Source of the DNA: Croceimicrobium sp965656185
GTDB lineage: Bacteria; Bacteroidota; Bacteroidia; Flavobacteriales; Schleiferiaceae
NCBI GenBank assembly: GCA_965656185.1
Contig: CBFHJH010000002.1
Location: 62,001 to 126,000, forward strand
Length of the DNA stretch: 64,000 bases
Direction of reading: 5' to 3'
The position numbers and the translations under genes are program-made. Below, piece by piece: positions 1 to 7,443 of this stretch (position 1 is its first letter; each line of letters starts with the position of its first letter). The notes under the pieces were generated by a model. The model worked only from the letters and a program-made list of their open reading frames with translations. It ran no database searches and was not told where the DNA came from.

Positions 1-302
1 TCTTCTTTTAAAGCGTAGTAGTCTAAGCTATTAAAGGCTTCGGCGTAGCTGAAATCTGCACCCATTGGGTTAGACTCACTGCCGTGCTGACGAAGAATAT
101 CCAAATCGAGTCGATTGGGCCACCACTCTTGGTTATCGCGGGGCTCGCCTGTTCTTGGGGCATTTGCGGCCGATTCATCTTCGCTTGGCGCTTTGCCCAT
201 GTGTACGGGGCAGCCCGCCGCCGCCGCTCGTTCAGCCACACTGGCTTGTCCGCTAAGCGCAAAGGTGAAAACCAAGGCTAATGCAGTAAATAGATGTTTC
301 AT
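1..302 (-). CDS. katG: Catalase-peroxidase, N-terminal 100 residues (runs off window start)
   Basis: Reading the minus strand from the ATG at 302 gives an open frame to the window edge. Residues 1-20 look like a signal peptide (MKHLFTALAL, hydrophobic core, then SGQA). From about residue 58 the frame matches the start of the KatG catalase domain: EWWPNRLDLDILRQHGSES, then NPMGADFSYAEAF and LDYYALKE. KatG is a haem enzyme that removes hydrogen peroxide by catalase and peroxidase reactions. The distal haem residues lie beyond the edge, so activity cannot be judged. The signal peptide suggests a periplasmic enzyme, as in some KatG/KatP proteins. The next gene inward is on the same strand, ending 136 bases upstream, so katG probably has its own promoter in that gap. 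Confidence 0.9.
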   Translation of the reverse strand, partial: MKHLFTALALVFTFALSGQASVAERAAAAGCPVHMGKAPSEDESAANAPRTGEPRDNQEWWPNRLDLDILRQHGSESNPMGADFSYAEAFNSLDYYALKE

Positions 303-438
303 AATTACAGTATTTGGTTGTATAAGAATTTCCTGATGGCATAGTTACTAAGAATCCCGTGAACATATCGATATAAACGATGACATCGATAATGTTATAG
401 AGGATACAAATACAGAGCCAAATTGTTCGTGAAAGAGG
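303..438 (-). promoter_or_regulatory. katG upstream region with repeated ATCGAT motif
   Basis: This 136-base AT-rich gap lies between the end of the ABC ATPase gene and katG on the minus strand. It contains two ATCGAT copies about 18 bases apart (near 368-391) and several ATAG/CTAT tetramers. Peroxide regulators often act ahead of katG, but I cannot match a known operator with confidence and no clear TAnnTTTG box is visible. The regulatory role is inferred from position only. Confidence 0.3.
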
Positions 439-1587
439 CTAGATATTGCTCCAATTATGCTCTAAATAGATTCCTGGCTGTTTGCGGATATTAGCCAATT
501 CATTTGGCTTGAATTCGGCCTCCTGCACTTGAAAATACTGAGCGCGACCAAGGAAATCGGCGCGCACGCCGTCTAAAAAAACGTGGCAATTCCAGAAAAA
601 GTCACCCGCCATTAGAGGGATAGAGCTTAAAATGGCTTCCAAGTCTATGCTATTTCGGCCGGCAATAGACTCCTCATGTTCGAGACTGCTGAGGTAATTA
701 CCTGCTTCATTAAAGAGGTGCAGTTGCACTCTTAGCTTTTTGGCTCGCTCATCATTAATGGCGATGTGAAGTTGCAGCTTAAGGTTTGATCCACTAAGGA
801 TCATTTTTTGTTCGGCTTGCGCCGAAGAGACCTTGCAATCGAGCAACTTAGCCCTGCCATCACCGGCTCGGTCTTTTCGATCTGCTACCGGCAGGTCGCG
901 TTGTAATTGCTTTAAATTATCCTGATAGGACTGAATAACCTTCGCCGGTTCCCCAAGGTCCTTTAATTGTCCGCCGGAAAGAAGGGCCACCCGGTCGCAA
1001 AGACTATGGATAGCGTGTAAATTATGACTCACAAAAATAATACTACGCGCTTGTTCGCCACTAATGTCTTCCATGCGTTGCAGGCATTTCTTTTGGAAAT
1101 CGGCATCGCCCACTGCTAAGACTTCATCGATGAGCAATATATCGGAGTCGAGATGAGCCGCTACGGAAAAAGCTAAGCGTACATACATACCCGAGCTGTA
1201 GCGCTTTACGGGCATGTCTAAAAACCGCTCTACCCCGGCAAACTCTACGATTTGATCGAAGCGTGCTTTGATCTCCTTTCTTTTCATGCCCAGAATGCTA
1301 CCGTTGAGATAGATGTTATCTCGTCCGCTTAGATCGGGGTGAAACCCCGTGCCCACTTCCAGGAGGGAAGCAATACGTCCGTGCACATCGATCTTTCCTT
1401 GACTGGGAGCGGTAATGCGAGATAGGATCTTAAGTAAAGTCGATTTTCCCGCACCATTGTGACCGATCAAGCCCAGAACTTCACCAGCTTGTAATTCCAG
1501 GTTGAGGTCTTGGAGTGCCCAGAACTCGTCTTTAGCCGAAATATGATAGCGTTTGGAAAGGCCTTGGATGTTGATAACCGCACTCAT
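439..1587 (-). CDS. ABC transporter ATP-binding protein, polysaccharide export (Wzt/TagH type)
   Basis: The 382-residue protein has an ABC ATPase domain over residues 1-240: Walker A GHNGAGKST at 42-50, signature YSSGMYVRL and Walker B DILLIDEVLAVGD. A further ~140 residues form a C-terminal beta-rich region (from about 245), as in Wzt ATPases where this part binds the glycan being exported. It powers the permease encoded just upstream, exporting an O-antigen, teichoic-acid-like or capsular polymer across the inner membrane. Its ATG overlaps the permease stop by 4 bases, so the two are translationally coupled. The exact polymer cannot be told from sequence; the family call is firm. Confidence 0.93.
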   Translation of the reverse strand: MSAVINIQGLSKRYHISAKDEFWALQDLNLELQAGEVLGLIGHNGAGKSTLLKILSRITAPSQGKIDVHGRIASLLEVGTGFHPDLSGRDNIYLNGSILGMKRKEIKARFDQIVEFAGVERFLDMPVKRYSSGMYVRLAFSVAAHLDSDILLIDEVLAVGDADFQKKCLQRMEDISGEQARSIIFVSHNLHAIHSLCDRVALLSGGQLKDLGEPAKVIQSYQDNLKQLQRDLPVADRKDRAGDGRAKLLDCKVSSAQAEQKMILSGSNLKLQLHIAINDERAKKLRVQLHLFNEAGNYLSSLEHEESIAGRNSIDLEAILSSIPLMAGDFFWNCHVFLDGVRADFLGRAQYFQVQEAEFKPNELANIRKQPGIYLEHNWSNI

Positions 1588-2351
1588 AGAAGATCGGCCA
1601 TTTTACGTTCTACCGCACTGAAGTAGCGCCAGCCGCTACTAAATAAAAACAAGGAATAAAGGCTACTGATCACTAAGGTGCGGCTATTTAAATCAAGTCC
1701 GAATACGCCAGCGCGCCAGATTTCTAGGATGCCATACATGGGGTTTAATTGCAGCAGGAGGCTTATATCCTTACCAAGGCTTTGATCCCAAAGATCAGGG
1801 CTGTAGGCAATTGGGCTCAAGAAAAATAGCATTTGGACCAAGAAGGGTACGACTTGTTGGAGGTCTCTGTAGCGCACGCTCAAAGCCGAAAGCCAAAATG
1901 CGATGCCTTGCGCCGCCAGGAAACTCAGTACGAAGGCCAATAGAAAACTGCCGATGGTCCATAAGCTTAAAGTCGCTTCCGCGTAAGCGAAAAAAATAAA
2001 GATAATGAGGGCCAAGAGAAGATCGGTTGCAGCCACTAAAGCCTTGGATAGGACCAAAGCCGGCCTTGGGAAATAGATCTTCTGTAACATATTGCGGGCC
2101 TGGATCAGGGCGCCTGCTCCTTGACTAAGATTGTAGGAAAAGAAATTCCAGAAAAGCAGTCCGCTGAGGCTGTAGGCGAGGAAAGAAACGCCCTGAGTGT
2201 CACTGTTTAGGGCACGATTAAATACCAAGTATAAAACCGCCAAAGCGGTGAGGGCTTGTACAATGGCCCAAGCATAACCCAATTTGGTTTGGGCATAGCG
2301 TACCTTAAAATCGCGCAGGGCAAGGGTATAGAGCAGGTCTCGGTATTGCAC
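1584..2351 (-). CDS. ABC-2 type polysaccharide export permease (Wzm/TagG type), start uncertain
   Basis: The frame encodes an integral membrane protein with about six hydrophobic segments and the family N-terminal signature QYRDLLYTLALRDFKVRYAQTKLG. It is the membrane partner of the ATPase at 439-1587 and should move a lipid-linked polysaccharide to the periplasm. The only ATG/GTG/TTG in frame is the GTG at 2351, yet the same frame is open upstream and encodes DPKLYIRIDARGHSFWQSI, which resembles the amphipathic leader of related permeases. The real protein is therefore probably about 23 residues longer, starting at a non-standard codon near 2420 or at an ATG lost through a base error. The end is secure. 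Confidence 0.88.
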   Translation of the reverse strand: MQYRDLLYTLALRDFKVRYAQTKLGYAWAIVQALTALAVLYLVFNRALNSDTQGVSFLAYSLSGLLFWNFFSYNLSQGAGALIQARNMLQKIYFPRPALVLSKALVAATDLLLALIIFIFFAYAEATLSLWTIGSFLLAFVLSFLAAQGIAFWLSALSVRYRDLQQVVPFLVQMLFFLSPIAYSPDLWDQSLGKDISLLLQLNPMYGILEIWRAGVFGLDLNSRTLVISSLYSLFLFSSGWRYFSAVERKMADLL

Positions 2352-2424
2352 CAGTTCCTTTATACTCTGCCAAAAGCTATGGCCGCGGGCATCAATTCGT
2401 ATGTAAAGCTTGGGATCGATCTCA

Positions 2425-2432
2425 CAAATATA
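2425..2432 (-). promoter_or_regulatory. TATATTTG promoter box ahead of the ABC exporter pair
   Basis: On the minus strand the sequence TATATTTG matches the Bacteroidota -7 box TAnnTTTG exactly. It lies 45 bases after the stop of the preceding secreted-protein gene and would give the permease-ATPase pair its own transcript. No convincing -33 TTTG is seen at the expected distance. The box ends four bases before an in-frame ATC codon at 2420, the same geometry as the boxes that abut the starts of recG and the NlpC gene. Confidence 0.5.
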
Positions 2433-2476
2433 AGTGCTTGCGTGGCCTAATTGAGTCTTGGCTGCGAATTTGCGCT

Positions 2477-4507
2477 TTAGATCTTTTGCACTTTGAAGTT
2501 CCAGACTTCATCTTGGCTGCTCAAGCGGATGATGTAAAGCCCTTTTTGTGGTGGCAGGTCTAACTGTTCAATCCCCTGATTAAGGCCGCTTTTCTGGTAA
2601 TGGAGCTGTCCGCTTAGATCGAAGACCTTTAATTCAAATTCTTCGATGCGATCGTCCATTTGCAATTTCACTTGGCCATCACTAGGATTAGGATAAAGCT
2701 CAACTTGGAGTGACTCTTGCTCTGGTAAGCTCACATTGGAACTAGGACTCCAAGTGAAGCAATCGCTGGTGTCTAAGCAATTGCTATTACTTACGATTAC
2801 TGCATAGGTGCCAAAGGTATCGGCCACGAAATTGCGATTTATCTCCCCGGGAATGATCTGATTACTATCGCAATTGAACCACTGATAAAGAGCTTGGGGC
2901 GCATGTGCAGTAAAGAGTGAATCTTGCTGATTGAGTCCGGTGGGAAGGAAATTAATGGTGAGATGCAGATAAACGATAGAATCGCAGCCTTGGGGTGATT
3001 GAATGATGTAGCGGTCGCCAGTATGACTATCGTTGTAAGTGTGTTGGTTCATCCAGGTGTACTCATTACAAGCCTCCACGGTGTCGTGGCCCACGACCTC
3101 TTGGCAATAGGTAAGTTTAAGCATAAAGGCTTCCTCCCCTAAGGGATTGCCGTAATCGTAAATAGAGGGGGCCGGATCAAAGTCCATTTGCGCTTGAAAG
3201 GTTCCGCCGAAATAAAGTTCCCCGTCATTATTCATTAAGGCATAGGCCGCCAAGTCGTGTAAGCCCGAGCCCCAAACATTACCAAAAGTGTAGGCTCCAT
3301 TGGAGTCGAGGTGAACCGCAAACATATCGTTCATTCCTTCGGTCCAGCGTATATCGCTAAAGGCGCTTGGGTCTAAATCTATGGTATCATTAAAATTGCC
3401 AGCGATCACAATCCCGCCGTGAGCGCCACCCGCAAAATTAAGACTGTGGTCGAACAGATTAGCACGCGGCCAAGTTTTTACGTATTCGAATTGAAAGTTG
3501 GTATCGATATGCCAGGCGTACAAAGGGGTCTGGTTGCCCACAGCCTGTTGATTGGCGGTTTGGCTGCTGTCTAGATCGAAGTCTTTGGTTCCGCTAAAGT
3601 TACCACTCATATAGTAGCCACTGGTATTAGCGATCATCCGAGAAGGTACGACCGGTAAACTTTTTAATTCGTCGATATCGCCATTGGATTTGAGCTTTAA
3701 GAGGAAACCACCTCCATTTGCGGGTGCTTGACGAACTCCGATCGGGTGCGGATCGAAATCGGTATTGGGGCCGGCGTAGCCAGTAAGATGAACTCTTTGC
3801 TGGTCGTCGATATACACATTATGAATGCGTTCGTGACCGGGCGTGCCGTAAGATCTTACCCATTGAACTCCACCATTCGGTGCCATTTTTAGGACAAAGG
3901 CATCTGTTAAACCTTGAGAAAAGACTTGTTTCACCACATTGGGATCATGATCCATATCTGGGTTTCCCCAAAAGAACCCCCCCAAGGCGACGTAGCCATC
4001 CTTTTGGACCGAAATACTTAGTGGACTTTCATAGGAGCGTCCTCCGATGGCATGGGCCCTGAGTATAGTCCCATCGGGCTTTAAGACCCAAACGAAAACA
4101 TCTACGTAGCCGTAAACCGTTAATCCATAAGTACCGGGGCCTGGATCAAAATCTTGGGTGCCGGTAAATTCGCCTGTAGCGTAAATATTACCATTAGGAT
4201 CGATGTCGATAGCGCTAACCTCTTCCGGGTTTTGATTGCCTACCGTGGCTACCCACTTAAAGTTGCCGTAAGCATCGTATTTGGCCACGAAGGCGTCGTA
4301 TAGTCCGTTTGCAGTATGCTCATCTTTGTTAGGACCAAAGTCGAAATCTACCGTACCTGAGAATGTTCCGGCCAAAATTACATTGCCGCTCGGGTCTAGC
4401 TTTGCGTCGGCAACGTGCATATTGTCCATTTGGTTAAACCAAGCGAGCTGCAAAGACTGAGCCGATACACCAAAACTAAGTAGCGTAAAGAATAGAATTC
4501 GAAGCAT
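2477..4507 (-). CDS. Secreted SBBP-like beta-propeller protein with type IX sorting domain
   Basis: The 676-residue protein begins with a signal peptide (MLRILFFTLLSFGVSAQ). Residues ~20-460 hold repeated units with DFDPGPG, FVAKYDAYGNFKWV and GNIYATGEFTGT-type strings, typical of SBBP beta-propeller repeats that read as 'item, distance, value' blades. A short Cys-containing linker follows (~460-595). The last ~75 residues (YPNPSDG, then FDLSGQ and GLYIIRL) form the conserved type A C-terminal domain recognised by the type IX secretion system, which sends the protein to the surface or medium. The Asp-rich blades may bind calcium, which is inference. No enzyme motif is visible, so the function is unknown. 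It is transcribed divergently from recG. Confidence 0.88.
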   Translation of the reverse strand: MLRILFFTLLSFGVSAQSLQLAWFNQMDNMHVADAKLDPSGNVILAGTFSGTVDFDFGPNKDEHTANGLYDAFVAKYDAYGNFKWVATVGNQNPEEVSAIDIDPNGNIYATGEFTGTQDFDPGPGTYGLTVYGYVDVFVWVLKPDGTILRAHAIGGRSYESPLSISVQKDGYVALGGFFWGNPDMDHDPNVVKQVFSQGLTDAFVLKMAPNGGVQWVRSYGTPGHERIHNVYIDDQQRVHLTGYAGPNTDFDPHPIGVRQAPANGGGFLLKLKSNGDIDELKSLPVVPSRMIANTSGYYMSGNFSGTKDFDLDSSQTANQQAVGNQTPLYAWHIDTNFQFEYVKTWPRANLFDHSLNFAGGAHGGIVIAGNFNDTIDLDPSAFSDIRWTEGMNDMFAVHLDSNGAYTFGNVWGSGLHDLAAYALMNNDGELYFGGTFQAQMDFDPAPSIYDYGNPLGEEAFMLKLTYCQEVVGHDTVEACNEYTWMNQHTYNDSHTGDRYIIQSPQGCDSIVYLHLTINFLPTGLNQQDSLFTAHAPQALYQWFNCDSNQIIPGEINRNFVADTFGTYAVIVSNSNCLDTSDCFTWSPSSNVSLPEQESLQVELYPNPSDGQVKLQMDDRIEEFELKVFDLSGQLHYQKSGLNQGIEQLDLPPQKGLYIIRLSSQDEVWNFKVQKI

Positions 4508-4607
4508 ATTGTCAGCTAAGATAAAAGATTTGACGGGGAATTATATTCCAGAAATCAAACGAGGCATCTTCTTATTTGGTGGGGTGTTTAATCGAGTAAA
4601 AGGCTAT

Positions 4608-4615
4608 TATATTTG
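4608..4615 (+). promoter_or_regulatory. recG promoter -7 box (TATATTTG), probably leaderless
   Basis: TATATTTG is a perfect match to TAnnTTTG. Its last G is five bases before the ATG at 4621, so the expected transcription start falls at or next to the start codon and leaves almost no 5' leader. The box also rules out the GTG at 4615 as the start, because that GTG uses the last base of the promoter. A clear -33 box is not evident. Confidence 0.6.
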
Positions 4616-4620
4616 TGCAG

Positions 4621-6723
4621 ATGTCGGCGCTCAGCACAGCAATAGAGTATTTAAAAGGGGTGGGACCCGCCAAGGCAGACCTACTTAAAAAGGAGTTGGG
4701 AATTTTCCGCTATGCGGATCTTTTGCAATTTTACCCTTACCGTTACGTAGATCGAAGTCGTTTTTATAGAATCGATGAAATCGCGGGTCAGAGTACTGAG
4801 GTTCAGATTATTGGACAGATAACTCATTTGAGTGAGGAGCAAGGAAAAGGGCGAACCAAAAGGCTTAAGGCTACTTTTTCGGATGGGAAAAGTCAAGTAG
4901 AACTGGTTTGGTTTAAAGGAGCGAAATGGATCGCAAAAAGCTTAAAACTAAACCAAGATTATGTGCTCTATGGTAAACCGAGCCAGTATTTAGGAGCTTG
5001 GTCTTTTGCGCATCCCGAATTGGAGCTTTTAAGCGAATTCAAGAAAAGCCCTTTGAAAGGCTTACAACCCTTGTATCCCAGTACTGAAAAGCTAAATCAA
5101 AAAGGCCTTCATAATAAGGGTTTCGCGAAACTGACTCGCGCATTATTGCCTCAATTACAGGGTCTTCTACCAGATTTTTTTCCCGATTATTTCAGGGTGC
5201 GATTCGGACTAATGTTGCGGGAAGAGGCTTTGATGAAGGTGCATTTTCCGGCGAAGCTCGAGGAAGCGGAAGCCGCCCGACGTAGGCTGAAATTTGAAGA
5301 ACTCTTTTTCTTTCAGATGGAAATGGCTGCGCAAAAGCGCCGTCATCAGAAGGATCTGCAGAGTTTTGCCTTTGAAAGTGTGGGTGAGCAGTTCAATCGT
5401 TTTTATCAGGAGGTATTACCCTTTGAACTCACTGCAGCCCAAAAAAGGGTATTAAAGGAGATAAGGCAAGATCTGCGCTACGGGAAGCATATGAACCGTT
5501 TATTGCAAGGCGACGTGGGGTCGGGAAAGACCATGGTAGCCTTAATGGCCATGCTTATCGCAATCGATAATGGCTTTCAGGCTTGTCTTATGGCACCTAC
5601 CGAGATCTTGGCCCAACAACATTTTAACGGCATTTCAGAATTGGTGGCCGATCTCCCGCTAAAGGTTAGTCTGCTTACCGGCTCGGTGAAAAGTCCCGAT
5701 CGTAAATTGATTCATCAGGAGCTCGAATCTGGAGACCTGCACATTTTAATAGGTACCCATGCCTTACTAGAAGACAAGGTGAAATATAAGAATCTGGGAA
5801 TGGCAGTGGTGGATGAGCAACACCGCTTTGGAGTGGCCCAGCGGGCAAAACTTTGGAAGAAAAATAGTTTACCGCCCCACATTTTAGTAATGACCGCTAC
5901 ACCGATTCCACGCACCTTGGCTATGAGTGTTTATGGCAATTTGGACCTTTCGGTGATCGATGAATTACCTCCGGGGCGTAAACCGATTAGCACACGCCAT
6001 GCCTACGATAAGGATCGTAATGCCCTCTTTGGCTTTTTGGAGAAGGAAATTGCTAAAGGCCGACAAGTATACATCGTTTACCCGCTGATCGAAGAGTCGG
6101 AAAAATTGGATTACAAGGATCTCATGGATGGCTATGAAAGCATTTGTAGAGCTTTTCCGCGACCTAATTATCAAGTAAGCGTGGTGCACGGTAAAATGAA
6201 ACCGGAGGATAAAGACTTTGAAATGCAGCGCTTTGCGCAAGGGAAAACTCAGATCATGGTAGCAACTACGGTAATTGAAGTAGGGGTGAACGTCCCCAAT
6301 GCATCGGTTATGGTAATTGAGTCGGCCGAGCGATTTGGCCTTAGCCAGTTGCACCAATTACGAGGCCGAGTAGGGCGAGGCGCTGAGAAATCTTACTGCA
6401 TTTTAATGACCAGTCATAAATTGAGTCGTGAAGCTAAGATCCGCATTGAAACCATGGTTCGCAGTCAGGATGGTTTTGAAATAGCCGACGTTGACCTCAA
6501 GTTACGGGGCCCGGGTGATCTAATGGGTACTCAACAAAGCGGAAACTTAAATTTACGTCTAGCCGATCTCAGTAAAGACGGCCCAATCGTTGAACTTTCA
6601 AGGCGAGCATTAAGCGAATTGTTAAAGGTTGATCCAAGTCTAGAGCGATCTGATCATCAGGGTGTTATTGCGGAGTTTAATAAAAGAAAGTCGGGCAAGG
6701 TAGACTGGGGGCGCATCTCTTAA
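4621..6723 (+). CDS. recG: ATP-dependent DNA helicase RecG
   Basis: The 700-residue protein matches full-length RecG. An N-terminal wedge/OB region begins with STAIEYLKGVGPAKADLLKKE and FYPYRYVDRS, followed by the helicase core: Walker A GDVGSGKT near residue 297, the DEQH box DEQHRFG near 397, motif III TATPIPRTLAM near 424, and motif VI QLRGRVGRG near 578. RecG remodels stalled replication forks and migrates Holliday junctions. I chose ATG 4621 because family members begin a few residues before the IEYLKGVGP motif and because an upstream GTG overlaps the promoter box. It is not tightly linked to its neighbours. Confidence 0.97.
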   Translation: MSALSTAIEYLKGVGPAKADLLKKELGIFRYADLLQFYPYRYVDRSRFYRIDEIAGQSTEVQIIGQITHLSEEQGKGRTKRLKATFSDGKSQVELVWFKGAKWIAKSLKLNQDYVLYGKPSQYLGAWSFAHPELELLSEFKKSPLKGLQPLYPSTEKLNQKGLHNKGFAKLTRALLPQLQGLLPDFFPDYFRVRFGLMLREEALMKVHFPAKLEEAEAARRRLKFEELFFFQMEMAAQKRRHQKDLQSFAFESVGEQFNRFYQEVLPFELTAAQKRVLKEIRQDLRYGKHMNRLLQGDVGSGKTMVALMAMLIAIDNGFQACLMAPTEILAQQHFNGISELVADLPLKVSLLTGSVKSPDRKLIHQELESGDLHILIGTHALLEDKVKYKNLGMAVVDEQHRFGVAQRAKLWKKNSLPPHILVMTATPIPRTLAMSVYGNLDLSVIDELPPGRKPISTRHAYDKDRNALFGFLEKEIAKGRQVYIVYPLIEESEKLDYKDLMDGYESICRAFPRPNYQVSVVHGKMKPEDKDFEMQRFAQGKTQIMVATTVIEVGVNVPNASVMVIESAERFGLSQLHQLRGRVGRGAEKSYCILMTSHKLSREAKIRIETMVRSQDGFEIADVDLKLRGPGDLMGTQQSGNLNLRLADLSKDGPIVELSRRALSELLKVDPSLERSDHQGVIAEFNKRKSGKVDWGRIS

Positions 6724-6786
6724 TTGCCCTAAAATTGTTTTTTGGCATGGTTTTTCGATTAGTTTTAAACCGAAAACAATTTTACC

Positions 6787-7335
6787 ATGAAAAAGCTATT
6801 TGCCCTCTTATTAGGATTAAGCCTCGCCTCTTGCTCATACGAAAGTAATGTTCCGGGACCTCCCGGACCAGCAGGTCCTCCTGGACCAGGATTGGAGTAC
6901 CGCATTATCGATGCCACCGCTTTTAGTCAGGACTGGTTGCCCTTCAATAATCCCGGTGATCCCGACTTCCAATTCTATGTGGAATACAATGCGCCAGAGA
7001 TAGATCAGTTTACTTATGACAATGGTGTGGTTTTGGGGTATCAGGTAGATAATGGCACTACTTATACTCTGCCTAATACCATAAATTTTAATGGCTATAC
7101 CCGTGAATTTAGCATGTATTATGGCGTAGGTTATGTGGGCTTTATCGTAAAAGACGATGACTTACAAACCACTGCTCCAGATGTCACCCAATTCTTCAAG
7201 GTGTACATCATTAATGCGCAGGCGGCCAAGCGCGATATTAGCGGAATGTCGCAAATCGAGTTACAACTTTATTTGAATCAGCTCGAAGCGGAAGGAAGTG
7301 CTCGCGAAGTGAAGCTTACCCGCAAAAGACTATAA
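6787..7335 (+). CDS. Lipoprotein with a collagen-like Gly-Pro-Pro segment, unknown function
   Basis: The 182-residue protein has a lipoprotein signal (MKKLFALLLGLSLASC, lipidated Cys16). Just after the Cys lies a short run of Gly-X-Y triplets (GPPGPAGPPGPG, residues ~24-35), then a soluble domain rich in Tyr, Asn and Asp with no motif I recognise. Similar small lipoproteins with a collagen-like tether occur in many Bacteroidota genomes, and the triplet segment may act as a stiff spacer, which is inference. The ATG follows an A-rich stretch and the gene ends in a clear terminator, so it is probably a single-gene transcript. Confidence 0.8.
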   Translation: MKKLFALLLGLSLASCSYESNVPGPPGPAGPPGPGLEYRIIDATAFSQDWLPFNNPGDPDFQFYVEYNAPEIDQFTYDNGVVLGYQVDNGTTYTLPNTINFNGYTREFSMYYGVGYVGFIVKDDDLQTTAPDVTQFFKVYIINAQAAKRDISGMSQIELQLYLNQLEAEGSAREVKLTRKRL

Positions 7336-7357
7336 TAATATCCTTACAGAACCCTTG

Positions 7358-7389
7358 AGACCGGTGCTTTGCAACCGGTCTTTTTTTTT
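7358..7389 (+). terminator. Rho-independent terminator after the collagen-like lipoprotein
   Basis: The stem AGACCGGT (7358-7365) pairs with ACCGGTCT (7374-7381) around an 8-base loop and runs into nine T residues. It closes the lipoprotein transcript 22 bases after its stop codon. Confidence 0.9.
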
Positions 7390-7443
7390 GTTTTATCCCA
7401 TAATTTGAGCAGAGCTTTTTAATTTCCCAGCTAATTTCAGCTC

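Noticed and set aside
23..262. 79-codon minus-strand frame at the window start
   Set aside because: It is a shifted frame inside katG; the correct frame gives a clear KatG N-terminus.
4615..4620. GTG at 4615 as the recG start
   Set aside because: It uses the last base of the TATATTTG promoter box and adds two residues not supported by the family; ATG 4621 fits better.
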